A stretch of DNA of 64,000 bases from Halomontanus rarus (lineage in GTDB: Archaea; Halobacteriota; Halobacteria; Halobacteriales; Natrialbaceae), in assembly GCF_017357405.1 (NCBI RefSeq), contig NZ_CP071598.1:868001-932000 (forward strand). Direction: 5' to 3'. The position numbers and the translations under genes were made by a program. Positions 19,535-28,214 of the stretch are shown piece after piece. Position 1 is the first letter of the stretch. Every line of letters starts with the position of its first letter. The notes under the pieces were generated by a model that saw only the letters and a program-made list of their open reading frames with translations, ran no database searches and was not told the DNA's origin.

Positions 19535-20143
19535 TCACTGCCCGCAATCACAGCCACCCTGTGTGATCAACTCGTCGACCGTATAGTCGGCGCCGCAATC
19601 CTCACAGAGCACGCGAACGTTGACGAAGACTTCGTAGTTGTGATCGGAGAGTAACTCCGCACGGGCGAGTTCGTCGAGCGTCGAGTCCGTAACGACCTGT
19701 GTCCGGCTTGCCAGCCGCTGGATCGTCTCCTTCTTTCGCTCGACGCGGTCACCCTCGTCCTGCGTGAGCTCGGCCTCCCGGACGTTGGTGAGGTAGGTAT
19801 GGATCGCCTGATGGGTGACGAAATCGCCGATAACGTCTTCGACGTCGACCCCCGCGCGCTCGAGTTCACGCCGTTTCCGAATCTCGTCGGAACGCGGGAC
19901 GTCGTCGTCCGTGAGCGTTTGGTAGGTGCTCTCGACGTCCGAGGAGATGGTCGACTCGCCGACGTCGAGTAACGCGGCTCGAAGCACGGCGATGTTGAAC
20001 TCCGTGGCGAGATCGCGAAGACTCGTTCGTTCGGTTCCGTCGCCGACCCACTCGGCCTCGAGTCGGTCCCCTAATCCGTCGAGGTCGTATCGCTCGATAA
20101 CCCGCTCAACCTTCGTTTGTCGACGGCTATCTTCGGCACTCAT
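19535..20143 (-). CDS. rdfA: Rod-determining factor RdfA
   Basis: A 202-residue protein matching the haloarchaeal RdfA family: N-terminal TKVERVIERYDLDGLG with a SLRDLATEFN helix, central DVESTYQTLTDDDV, then GDFVTHQAIHTYLT, and a C-terminal zinc-ribbon CEDCGADYTVDEL...GGCDCG. In Haloferax volcanii RdfA is needed for rod-shaped cells (established, recalled). It is a soluble, probably nucleic-acid- or protein-binding regulator; its mechanism is not known. The start at 20143 (MSAEDSRRQT) is the family N-terminus. A perfect 10-bp palindrome sits just upstream of its promoter. Confidence 0.85.
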   Translation of the reverse strand: MSAEDSRRQTKVERVIERYDLDGLGDRLEAEWVGDGTERTSLRDLATEFNIAVLRAALLDVGESTISSDVESTYQTLTDDDVPRSDEIRKRRELERAGVDVEDVIGDFVTHQAIHTYLTNVREAELTQDEGDRVERKKETIQRLASRTQVVTDSTLDELARAELLSDHNYEVFVNVRVLCEDCGADYTVDELITQGGCDCGQ

Positions 20144-20174
20144 ACGCATATATTCAGATCCCACTATTACAAGT

Positions 20175-20184
20175 GTTGCGCAAC
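20175..20184. promoter_or_regulatory. Palindrome upstream of the rdfA promoter
   Basis: GTTGCGCAAC is a perfect 10-bp palindrome about 32-41 nt before the rdfA start, directly upstream of the TATA-like TTGTAATAG (minus strand, 20163-20171), where a regulator could meet the BRE/TATA complex. The function is inferred. Confidence 0.3.
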
Positions 20185-20185
20185 G

Positions 20186-20965
20186 ATACCCATCCCGATC
20201 GCACGCATTATTATCATCTCGGGTGTTATCGCGACCGGAGTCTGCTCGCCGAGTCGTCGCTGTTAGGGGTGCTAACTACGGAAGTTATCGTAAATATAAC
20301 ACGAACGAAACGGTGACGTCGTTCGACGTCGCGATACACCGAAGAGAAAAGACTGTTCGCCGGGCGTCGATCTCCATTACAACAGTACTACTGTAATCCG
20401 ACCGTCAGACCGAAGACGGCAGTCGAACTCCCGTATCGACCCACCGCGTCGTCCTCCGAACGTTCTCGAGGGTATTCATTTTAATTATAATATTATACAA
20501 CGATCATTTCTGCACTCGGTCGTGCGACGATCGATCTCGATTCCGTCGATCAACTCGTCGAGTGCTCGAGTCGCTGTCCCCGTCTCCGTCGATGATTCGA
20601 AACAACCCTTCGATTTCCCGATACGTTCGGCCGTTTCGGAGATCGAACTCGTTCGGTCGGATCGCGGCGCTCCTTCGATGACGAGCAATCGTCGGTCGTC
20701 GATGGCCGATACGTCAGTAATCGGCGTCCTCGATCGCGGAGTCTATATCTATGAAATTTGTTAGATTCGTCTACTTACTAGATCTTGTACCTATTACTGG
20801 CCCCGATCGAGCGGACCCGATCGTCGGTTTCCGTCGGATCCGTGACCCGGTCGCAGTCGACTCGTCCTGAGCCGATCGACCCACCGTCTCGAGCCGACTC
20901 GCCCTCTCGCGATACGGCGCCGGTCGAGCCCGATGGTTTATGGCGGGCGCGGTCGACCGACGGGT
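20186..20965. other. 780-nt intergenic stretch without a convincing gene
   Basis: The space contains AT-rich patches (about 20283-20310 and 20470-20515, the latter ATTTTAATTATAATATTATAC-like) and no complete gene. An 85-codon minus-strand open frame with stops at both ends (20485 to about 20740) has coding-like composition (RRLLVIEGAPRSD...) but no good start; it may be the remnant of an older gene. Confidence 0.4.
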
Positions 20966-21988
20966 ATGCACGTACTCATCGTCGGCGGAACGGGACTCAT
21001 CAGCACCGGCATCACGCGACAGCTCATCTCCGCCGGCCACGAGGTCACCTGTTTCACTCGCGGCGAGACGGACGCCCGCGTTCCGGACGAGGTCTCGTTC
21101 GTCCGCGGCGACCGCGACGACCACGAGACGTTCCGCGAGCGGGTCGCCGACCTCGAGGTCGACTGCGTGATCGACATGGTCTGTTTCACCCCCGAGCAGG
21201 CCGACCGAGCCGTCGAAGCGTTCGCGGACGCGATCGACCAGTTCGTGTTCTGCTCGACGGTCGACGTCTACCACCGACCACCGGCGACCAATCCGGTCAC
21301 CGAGGACGCCCCGCGCGAACCCGCAGTCAGCGAGTACGGCGCGAACAAGGCGGCCGCAGAGGACGTCTTTCGCGAGGCCCACGGCGACGCCTTCGCGTCG
21401 ACGATCATCCGTCCGTGGAGCACCTACGGCGAGGGCGGCACCGTCCTCCACTCGCTGGGAACCGACACCTACTACATCGACCGAATCCGCGAGGGAAAGC
21501 CCATCGTCGTCCACGGCGACGGCTCCTCGCTCTGGGGGCCCTGTCACCGTGACGACGTCGCCGGCGCGTTCGTCAACGCCGTCGGTAACGAAACCGCCTA
21601 CGGCGAGGCCTATCACGTCACCAGCGAGGAGGTCATCAGCTGGAACCAGTACCACCGCCAGGTCGCGAGAGCACTCGACGCACCGGAACCCGAGCTCGTT
21701 CACATCCCGACCGACCAGCTCGTCGCCGCGGTGCCCGATCGGACGGACATGCTCGTCGATCACTTCCAGTACAGCACCGTCTTCGACAACTCGAAAGCCC
21801 GGCGTGATCTCGACTTCGAGTACACGATCTCCTTCGAGGACGGGGTTCGCCGCACCGTCGAGTGGCTCTCGGACCGCGGCGAGATCGATCCGTGGGACAG
21901 TGCGAACGACGACGCGCTGATCGACGCCTGGCGGGATTCGACCGCGGCGTTTCGAGACGGTGTCCCCGTCTCGGATCGGCCCGCGTAA
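20966..21988 (+). CDS. NAD-dependent epimerase/dehydratase (extended SDR)
   Basis: A 340-residue extended short-chain dehydrogenase. N-terminal GGTGLISTGITRQL is the nucleotide-binding Gly motif, CSTVDVYHRP is the strand before the active site, and the Y-x-x-x-K pair is in YGANKAAAED. The C-terminal half (SWNQYHRQVARAL, DLDFEYTISFEDGV) resembles UDP-sugar epimerases and related reductases of carbohydrate clusters. It is cytosolic; the likely substrate is a sugar or sugar nucleotide. MHVLIVGGTG at 20966 is the natural start. It is convergent with the small protein at 22072, with a small hairpin between. Confidence 0.82.
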   Translation: MHVLIVGGTGLISTGITRQLISAGHEVTCFTRGETDARVPDEVSFVRGDRDDHETFRERVADLEVDCVIDMVCFTPEQADRAVEAFADAIDQFVFCSTVDVYHRPPATNPVTEDAPREPAVSEYGANKAAAEDVFREAHGDAFASTIIRPWSTYGEGGTVLHSLGTDTYYIDRIREGKPIVVHGDGSSLWGPCHRDDVAGAFVNAVGNETAYGEAYHVTSEEVISWNQYHRQVARALDAPEPELVHIPTDQLVAAVPDRTDMLVDHFQYSTVFDNSKARRDLDFEYTISFEDGVRRTVEWLSDRGEIDPWDSANDDALIDAWRDSTAAFRDGVPVSDRPA

Positions 21989-22001
21989 GAAGGGTGTACT
22001 G

Positions 22002-22016
22002 CAGTGGCACTGTTTT
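22002..22016 (+). terminator. Short hairpin plus T-run between convergent genes
   Basis: CAGTG-G-CACTG followed by TTTT lies 13 nt after the epimerase stop. A 5-bp stem is weak, but the position and T-run suit termination. Confidence 0.3.
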
Positions 22017-22071
22017 CGTGATCGTCTCCGACTCACTGACCGGGTCGGTCCCGACGACCGGTACCGACGAG

Positions 22072-22470
22072 CTACCGATAGAACGACTCGAGCGTGTCGT
22101 CGTCCGTCGTGTCCTCGAGTGCGGACGCCAGATTGGCTTCGACGGTCTCCTCGTCGACGCCGCGGATCAGCGCCCGTCGCGACGAGCCGATCAGGTCGAG
22201 GCGGTGGAGCACCGCCTCGTCGAGGTCGCCGTCGCCGGCGGTCAGCGTTTCGTCCTCGAGTTCGCCGGCATCGATCGCGAGACCGTACATGCCGTACAGC
22301 GCCTCCATCAGTCGGTATTCCAGTGCGAGAAACGGGGCGCCTTCCCGGTGGGCCTCCTTGGCCGCCTGGAGGACCTGCATCTGAAACTGCATCGCCGGAT
22401 CGTTCTCGGCGGCTTCGAGTTCGTCTCCGCTACGCCCCAGTTTCTCGAGTAGTTCCTGGTTAGATTCCAT
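22072..22470 (-). CDS. Hypothetical haloarchaeal protein (132 aa)
   Basis: A mostly helical, acidic protein: ELLEKLGRSGDELEAAE, QFQMQVLQAAKEAHREG, LEYRLMEALYGMYGLAID, then a short acidic linker and a C-terminal domain HRLDLIGSSRRALIRG. No catalytic motif, signal peptide or membrane helix is seen. Codon use and acidity match neighbouring genes, so it is a real gene. The start at 22470 (MESNQELL) gives a compact N-terminus. The function is not recognised. Confidence 0.65.
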   Translation of the reverse strand: MESNQELLEKLGRSGDELEAAENDPAMQFQMQVLQAAKEAHREGAPFLALEYRLMEALYGMYGLAIDAGELEDETLTAGDGDLDEAVLHRLDLIGSSRRALIRGVDEETVEANLASALEDTTDDDTLESFYR

Positions 22471-22621
22471 ACCAGCGATAACCCGTCGACGCACAATAAA
22501 TCTTTAGGTCATAGATCTATGAACTAAAACTATCGGGGCCAGGTAAGAACCCTCATTGCGCACTGTCCGCTCGAGAACCCGTTGAAAGTGGACGAAAACG
22601 GCATTCGACGAGAGCGGCCGA

Positions 22622-23599
22622 TCAGGTTCCGCGGGCGTCGTCGATCCGCTCGCACTGGGCGTCGGTCAACTCGACTTCGATCGCACCGAGGTTCTCCTCG
22701 AGCTGGTCGGTGGTTCGGGCGCCGACGATCGGGACGCAGGTAAACTCGGACTGCTGGATCAGCCAGCGCAGGGCGACCTGCGCGGGCGTCGCGTCCTGTT
22801 CGTCGGCGATCTCGCGAACCGCGTCGAGGACCTGCCAGCCCCGGTCGGAGACGTACCAGTCGCCGAACATCTCGTCGAGGTCGCCCCGGGAACCGTCGGG
22901 TGCGTCGACGTCCTGCGTGCCGTCGCCGGCGCGTTCGTACTTGCCGGTGAGGAAGCCGCCCGCCAGCGGCGAGTACGGGCAGACCGCGAGGTCCTGGTCG
23001 GCGCAGACGTCCAGATAGTCGGCGACGTCCTTCCGATAGGCCGCGTGGAACAGCGGTTGCGTGACGTCGAAGCGCTCGAGACCCTCGACGTCGGATTTCC
23101 ACAGCGCCTTGGTGAGCTTCCAGGCGGCCATCGTGGAGGCTCCCAGGTGGTGGACTTTCCCCTCCTCGACGAGGTTCGTGAGCGTCCGCAAGGTGATCTC
23201 GATCGGCGTGTCGTCGTCGAAGCGGTGGATGTAGTAGACGTCGAGGTAGTCCGTGTCGAGGCGCTCGAGGGTGCCCTCGATTTCGGCGCGGATGTTCTTT
23301 CGCGAGAGGTTCTCCTGGAAGCGAGACTCCTGGGACCAGTAGACCTTCGAGGCGACGACGTAGTCCTCGCGATCCCGGTCGTCGAGCCACTCGCCGATCC
23401 AGCGCTCGCTGTCCCCGCCGCCGTAGCCGTTGGCGGTGTCGATGAAGTTCCCGCCCGCGTCGGCGAAGGCGTCGAGCAACGTGTGCGCCTGTTCGCGGTC
23501 CGTCTCGACGACGCCGCCGGATTCCTGTCCGAAGCGCCACGTGCCGAGACACAGCGGCGATACCTCCAGTCCGGTCGCACCGAGTCTGGTGTACTCCAT
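22622..23599 (-). CDS. Aldo/keto reductase (325 aa, AKR11/YajO type)
   Basis: A full-length aldo/keto reductase of the longer form. Catalytic D54 and Y59 (NFIDTANGYGGGDSE), K85 (VVASKVYW) and H125 (VYYIHRFD) are present. GASTMAAWKL and CPYSPLAGGFLTGKY follow, and the C-terminal CVPIVGARTTDQLEENL is the NADP-binding end. It is unlike the first reductase in the window (281 aa) in both length and cofactor loop. It lies divergent to the aldehyde dehydrogenase gene with 191 nt between. Cytosolic; substrate not known. Confidence 0.85.
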   Translation of the reverse strand: MEYTRLGATGLEVSPLCLGTWRFGQESGGVVETDREQAHTLLDAFADAGGNFIDTANGYGGGDSERWIGEWLDDRDREDYVVASKVYWSQESRFQENLSRKNIRAEIEGTLERLDTDYLDVYYIHRFDDDTPIEITLRTLTNLVEEGKVHHLGASTMAAWKLTKALWKSDVEGLERFDVTQPLFHAAYRKDVADYLDVCADQDLAVCPYSPLAGGFLTGKYERAGDGTQDVDAPDGSRGDLDEMFGDWYVSDRGWQVLDAVREIADEQDATPAQVALRWLIQQSEFTCVPIVGARTTDQLEENLGAIEVELTDAQCERIDDARGT

Positions 23600-23790
23600 G
23601 GTCGAATCGAGACGCTCGAGCGGCTTAAAATTCGGCTCACCGGTGATCGCGGTGGGTCACCCGGTTCCGCTCCCGTGGAAACGCTTCGGGATCCGACGTC
23701 GGCGACGGCGTGCCTTCGATCGCCCGGCGTAGGCCTTTAGGGTTCGCTCCCGTACTGATCGTATCCACAGCCGCCGAGCGAGGGAGACCA

Positions 23791-25188
23791 ATGGAAAGCA
23801 TCAATCCAGCGACCGACGACGTGCTCGAAACGTACGACGACCACACCGACGACGACGTCGAGGCGATTCTCGAGGCGGCCGACGACGCTTCGGAGTCGTG
23901 GGCGGCGACGTCGATCACCGACCGCCAGCAGTTGCTCGAGCGCGCGGGCGAGGTGCTCCGCGAGCGCTCCGAGGAGTACGCCGAACTGATCACCCGGGAG
24001 ATGGGGAAGCCGATCGCCGAATCTCAGGCCGAGGTCGAGAAGTGCGCGTGGGTCTGTGACTACTACGCCGAGCGCGCGGGCGAGTTCCTCGCGGACCGAC
24101 CGATCGGGAGCGAGTCGAACGCGCGCTCGTTCGTCTCCTACGAGCCCCTCGGGGCCGTGCTCGCGGTGATGCCCTGGAACTTCCCCTTCTGGCAGGTGTT
24201 TCGCTTCGCCGCGCCCCACCTCACGGCCGGCAACGTCGGGCTGCTCAAACACGCCTCGAACGTGCCCGGCTGCGCGCTCGCGATCGAGGAGGTCTTTCGA
24301 GAGGCGGGCTACCCGGAGGGCGTCTTCTCGACGCTGCTCGTCGGCTCCGACGCGATCGAAGACGTGATCGCGGACGACCGCCTCGACGCGGTCACCATCA
24401 CCGGAAGCGAGGGCGCGGGCCGGGCCGTCGCCGAGCAAGCCGGGAGCGAACTGAAGAAACACGTCCTCGAACTCGGCGGAAGCGACCCGTTCGTCGTCCT
24501 CGAGGACGCCGATCTCGAGGCGGCGGCCCGAACCGGCGTCGCCGCCCGGACGATCAACTCGGGCCAGTCCTGTATCGCGGCCAAGCGCTTCGTCGTGGTC
24601 GACGAGGTCTTCGACGACTTCCTCGATCGATTCGTCTCGGAGATGGAGGCGCTCGAGGTCGGCGATCCGATGGACTCGGGCACCCAGATCGGCCCGCAGG
24701 CCCGCGAGGACCTCATGGAAGACGTCCACGAGCAGGTCGAGGCGAGCGTCGAGGCGGGGGCGTCACTCGAGTGCGGCGGCGAGCCGCTGGATCGCGAGGG
24801 CTGGTACTACCCGCCGACGGTGCTCGCCGAGCCGCCGCTTTCCAGTCCCGTCGCGGCCGAAGAGGTGTTCGGACCCGCGGCGGCCGTCATCCGCGCGGAA
24901 GACGAGGCGGAGGCGATCGAACTCGCGAACGACACCCGCTACGGACTCGGCGGCTCGATCTGGACGGAGGACTTAGAGCGGGGCGAACGGCTCGCCCGCG
25001 AGATCGAGGCGGGCTGCGTGTTCGTCAACGAACTCGTCAAGTCCGATCCCCGCGTGCCGTTCGGCGGCGTGAAGGCGTCGGGGTACGGGCGGGAACTCTC
25101 CCGTGAGGGCATCCGCGAGTTCGTCAACCGCAAGACGGTGTGGGTGCAGTCGGCCGGCGAGGACGACGACGTGGTGCCGACGGAGTGA
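23791..25188 (+). CDS. NAD(P)-dependent aldehyde dehydrogenase, succinate-semialdehyde dehydrogenase type
   Basis: A 465-residue ALDH. MPWNFPFWQVFRFAAPHL and the GNVGLLKHASNVPG cofactor motif place it with the GabD/short SSADH group. The general base is E227 (LELGGSDPF) and the catalytic thiol is C261 (NSGQSCIAAKRF). FGGVKASGYGRELSREG is the C-terminal signature. It oxidises succinate semialdehyde or a similar aldehyde to the acid. ATG 23791 starts the MESINPATDD segment typical of the group; upstream in-frame residues are not conserved. The 2-ketoglutarate semialdehyde formed in oxidative pentose/uronate pathways is another possible substrate. Confidence 0.85.
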   Translation: MESINPATDDVLETYDDHTDDDVEAILEAADDASESWAATSITDRQQLLERAGEVLRERSEEYAELITREMGKPIAESQAEVEKCAWVCDYYAERAGEFLADRPIGSESNARSFVSYEPLGAVLAVMPWNFPFWQVFRFAAPHLTAGNVGLLKHASNVPGCALAIEEVFREAGYPEGVFSTLLVGSDAIEDVIADDRLDAVTITGSEGAGRAVAEQAGSELKKHVLELGGSDPFVVLEDADLEAAARTGVAARTINSGQSCIAAKRFVVVDEVFDDFLDRFVSEMEALEVGDPMDSGTQIGPQAREDLMEDVHEQVEASVEAGASLECGGEPLDREGWYYPPTVLAEPPLSSPVAAEEVFGPAAAVIRAEDEAEAIELANDTRYGLGGSIWTEDLERGERLAREIEAGCVFVNELVKSDPRVPFGGVKASGYGRELSREGIREFVNRKTVWVQSAGEDDDVVPTE

Positions 25189-25226
25189 GTCGGCCGGCGC
25201 TCGAGGGCTCCCCCCGATCTTCGCCC

Positions 25227-26180
25227 TCACTCGCCGGCGACGTCCAACACCACCTTCCCGGTGAGTCCGCTCCCTTCGACCATTTCGTGAGCCTTCGCGA
25301 CGTCCTCGAGGGGCATTACCGAATCAATGACGGGCTCGAGGTGGCCTCCGTCGACGAGCCGTCGAAGCGCATCGAGGGGTCGCCGGTCGCGCTCGAGGAA
25401 GAGCATCTCGACCGTCAGGTTCTTCTGGTAGGCACTGCCCCACTCGCCTTCCGGCTCGAGGACGGTAACCATGCGCCCGTGAGGTTTCGTGACGTCGGTG
25501 CTCTCGACGAGCGTCTCCCCGCCGACGGTATCGAAGACGAGGTCGACCGGCTCTCGGTCGTCGAACTCCGTCTCGAGCACGGACTCGAAGTCTTCGGACT
25601 CGTAATCGACGGCCCGGATCGCGCCGATGTCCTCGGTCTGTTCGACCGTCTCCGGGCTCGTCGTCGCGACGACCGTCGCGCCGCTGGCGGCGGCGATCTG
25701 GACCGCGTGGGAGCCGACGCCACCAGCGCCGTGGATCAGTACCGTCTCGCCGGCGGTCACGTCGCCGCGGGTGACGATCGCCTCCCAGGCGGTTCCGCCC
25801 GCGAGCGGAAGCGCCGCCGCCTCGGCGTGCGAGAGCGATTCGGGTTTTCGCGCGACGACCGACTCGTCGGCGACGTGGTACTCGGCGTAACTCCCCTGCT
25901 CGCCGAAGATCTCCGGTGTGTAGAATACCTCGTCACCGGCCTCGAAGTCCGTGACCGTCTCGCCGACCTCCTCGACGACCCCGGAGACGTCGTAGCCGAT
26001 GACCGTCGGCGGGGAGATCCCGGCCCACGACCCCGCCTGTCGAATCTTGCAATCGACGGGGTTGACCGACGACGCGTGAACGCGGACGAGAACGTCTCTC
26101 GGCCCCGGAGACGGCTTATCGACGTCGCGTCGTTCGAAGACGTCGGTACCCCCGAAATCGGTGATGACCATCGCATCCAT
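25227..26180 (-). CDS. Zinc-independent quinone oxidoreductase (MDR family)
   Basis: A 317-residue medium-chain dehydrogenase/reductase. VRVHASSVNPVDCKIRQ at the N-terminus, LPLAGGTAWEAIV, and the Rossmann motif LIHGAGGVGSHAVQIA are visible. The GHE zinc ligand set of true alcohol dehydrogenases is absent, so this is a quinone oxidoreductase/zeta-crystallin type NADPH reductase. ATG 26180 (MDAMVITDFG) is used; ATG 26171 is possible. A long upstream in-frame extension on the same strand overlaps the next gene and is not credible. It lies 38 nt from the convergent aldehyde dehydrogenase. Confidence 0.83.
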   Translation of the reverse strand: MDAMVITDFGGTDVFERRDVDKPSPGPRDVLVRVHASSVNPVDCKIRQAGSWAGISPPTVIGYDVSGVVEEVGETVTDFEAGDEVFYTPEIFGEQGSYAEYHVADESVVARKPESLSHAEAAALPLAGGTAWEAIVTRGDVTAGETVLIHGAGGVGSHAVQIAAASGATVVATTSPETVEQTEDIGAIRAVDYESEDFESVLETEFDDREPVDLVFDTVGGETLVESTDVTKPHGRMVTVLEPEGEWGSAYQKNLTVEMLFLERDRRPLDALRRLVDGGHLEPVIDSVMPLEDVAKAHEMVEGSGLTGKVVLDVAGE

Positions 26181-26408
26181 GCGAACTCGTACCGTCCGAA
26201 CTCGAGTATACGTTCGCCCTGCATCGGGAGGCTGGCTCTCGGGGTGTGAGTGAGCGTCTGGGCTACAGAGGGTGGTCGGGGAGGAGAGGGGCGGGTTGGG
26301 GGAGGGGGACCGAACGCGATCACTCGCCGGCGAACCGGCGACCGTCCGTCGCCGCCCGCGTCTCCTGCAGGGCCTACAATAATGGATCACGGCGTGGGAG
26401 AGACGACT

Positions 26409-27992
26409 ATGCAAACGGCATCCGACCTGCTCGTCGACTGCCTCGAGGCCGAGGGCGTCGAGACCGTCTTCGGGGTGCCGGGCGAGGAGATCGAGGACCT
26501 GCTGTTCTCGCTTCGAGACTCTTCGATCGAGTTCGTCCCGACCCGCCACGAACAGGGGGCGGCGTTCATGGCCGACGTCTGCGGCCGGCTGACCGGCGAC
26601 GCCGGCGTCTGTCTGTCGACGCTCGGCCCCGGCGCGACGAACCTCATCACCGGCGTCGCCGACGCCCACCTCGACAAGAGTCCCGTCGTCGCGATCACCG
26701 GACAGGGTAACCGCGAGCGCCTGCACAAGGAGAGCCACCAGGCGCTCGACGTGGTCGACGTCTTCGAGCCCATCGTCGAGTGGAACACCCAGATCGGGGA
26801 GCCCGAGATCGTCCCCGAGTCGGTTCGCAAGGCCTTCAAGCTCGCCGAGTACGAGAAGCCCGGTGCGACCCACCTCGAGTTCCCGGAGGACGTCGCGGGC
26901 GAGGAGATCGACGCCGCACCGATTCCCACCCGAGATCGGGTGCGCCGACCGGACCCGGACGACGAGTCGGTCGAGCGGGCCGCGACGCTGCTCGAGGCGG
27001 CCGATCGGCCGATCGTCCTCGCGGGCAACGGCGCGGTGCGGACCCACGCGGCCGACAGCATCCGCGCCATCGTCGACCGGTTGGAAATCCCCGTCGTCGC
27101 GACGTACATGGGAAAGGGGGCGATTTCCGACCGCGACCCCGCCTCGCTGATGACGCTCGACTCGGGAGCGGACGGCGAAGCTGCCCGGGCCGTCGACCGG
27201 GCCGACTGCGTCGTCGCGATCGGATACGACATCGCCGAACACGACCCCGAGGGCTGGAATCCGGACCTCGAGAAGACGATCGTCCACGTCGATCACGAGC
27301 CCGCGGAGGTCTATCGCCACTACAACCCCGACGTGGAGATCGTCGCCGACGTGGGGGCGACGGTGGCGGCCATCGACGAGCGGGTCCCGTCCGACGCCTG
27401 TTCACTGTGGTGTGCGGAGCTCCACGACAGCCTGCTCGAGGCGGCCACGACGGGCCCAGATCGAGACGCTCCGATCAGCGTCAGGAACGTCCTCCCGCTC
27501 TTGCGCGAGGCCATGGCCGACGCGGACGTACTCGTCTCGGACGTCGGGGATCACAAGATGGCGATCGCCCAGTCGTTTCCGACCTACGAGCCGAACACGT
27601 GCGTCATCTCGAACGGGCTGGCCAGTATGGGGATCGCCGTTCCGGGCGCGCTCGCCGCCGACCTCGCGACCGACGCGAACGTCGTCGCGGCCACCGGCGA
27701 CGGCGGATTCCTGATGAACGCCGCGGAACTCGAGACCGCGACCCGACTCGACTGCGGGTTCACGATCGTCGTGTTCGACGACGACGATTACGGTCTCATC
27801 TCCCAGAAACAGGTCGATCACCGCGACGAGCACTTCGGGACGGGGCTCACCAACCCCGATTTCGTGACGTTCGCCGAGAGCTTCGGTATCGAGGCCCGCC
27901 GACCCGAGACGTGGGACGAGGTCGAACGAGCGTTCGCGGAGGCGGTTCCCTCCGACGAGTTGACGCTGATCGACATCCGGCTCGAGGAGTGA
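26409..27992 (+). CDS. Thiamine-diphosphate-dependent enzyme, acetolactate synthase large-subunit-like
   Basis: A 527-residue TPP enzyme. The N-terminal pyrimidine-binding domain has GVPGEEIEDLLF and the catalytic glutamate E48 (TRHEQGAAF). The central domain carries LAGNGAVRTHAADSI. The C-terminal PP domain has the GDG...N metal site in ATGDGGFLMNAAELET and an unusually acidic FDDDDYGLISQKQ. Shorter than the 560-600 residues of IlvB. With no small subunit (ilvH/ilvN) nearby, it may be a catabolic enzyme rather than the biosynthetic ALS. The start at 26409 (MQTASDLLVD) is the family N-terminus; an in-frame ATG lies 27 nt upstream. Confidence 0.8.
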   Translation: MQTASDLLVDCLEAEGVETVFGVPGEEIEDLLFSLRDSSIEFVPTRHEQGAAFMADVCGRLTGDAGVCLSTLGPGATNLITGVADAHLDKSPVVAITGQGNRERLHKESHQALDVVDVFEPIVEWNTQIGEPEIVPESVRKAFKLAEYEKPGATHLEFPEDVAGEEIDAAPIPTRDRVRRPDPDDESVERAATLLEAADRPIVLAGNGAVRTHAADSIRAIVDRLEIPVVATYMGKGAISDRDPASLMTLDSGADGEAARAVDRADCVVAIGYDIAEHDPEGWNPDLEKTIVHVDHEPAEVYRHYNPDVEIVADVGATVAAIDERVPSDACSLWCAELHDSLLEAATTGPDRDAPISVRNVLPLLREAMADADVLVSDVGDHKMAIAQSFPTYEPNTCVISNGLASMGIAVPGALAADLATDANVVAATGDGGFLMNAAELETATRLDCGFTIVVFDDDDYGLISQKQVDHRDEHFGTGLTNPDFVTFAESFGIEARRPETWDEVERAFAEAVPSDELTLIDIRLEE

Positions 27993-28094
27993 CGCGGCAG
28001 GTAGCGGTAACGTCTCGCTCGAGGGGAGTCACCGACCCCCATTTCGATCACCAGGGAGAACGAAACCGACGAGCGGCGGAACCGTCGCGTCAGA

Positions 28095-28176
28095 TAGCCC
28101 GTCCGTAGATAGCCTAAGACAAAATAGTCTAATCCAAAATAGACTATTTCAAAATAGGCTAACTCGGAATAGTCTA
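28095..28176. repeat. Iteron-like array: six TAGNCTA heptamers phased by exactly 15 bp
   Basis: TAG-N-CTA palindromes start at 28110 (TAGCCTA), 28125 (TAGTCTA), 28140 (TAGACTA), 28155 (TAGGCTA) and 28170 (TAGTCTA). A decayed copy, TAGCCCG, starts at 28095. Every interval is exactly 15 bp. Between the cores the spacer tends to be A/C-rich, with AAAA or GGAA just before each TAG. The centre base takes all four nucleotides while the arms are fixed, as expected if a dimer reads the half-sites. The array ends 9 nt before the TATA-like TTATTTAA of the ATPase-nuclease gene. Confidence 0.85.
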
Positions 28177-28184
28177 TCCGGTAC

Positions 28185-28192
28185 TTATTTAA
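28185..28192 (+). promoter_or_regulatory. TATA box of the ATPase-nuclease gene
   Basis: TTATTTAA lies 23-30 nt before ATG 28215, so the mRNA should be leaderless or nearly so. The last TAGNCTA repeat occupies the adjacent BRE position, so protein bound to the array would be expected to block or steer TFB/TBP. Confidence 0.55.
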
Positions 28193-28214
28193 CAGCTCGG
28201 CGGGAGAGAAACGT

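Noticed and set aside
26181..27320. N-terminal extension that would fuse a 697-residue protein with the quinone oxidoreductase
   Set aside because: The extension is the antisense of the TPP-enzyme gene; MDAMVITDF is the natural start.
28095..28176. CRISPR array
   Set aside because: Units are only 15 bp with no spacer/repeat division and no cas genes nearby; better explained as protein-binding sites.
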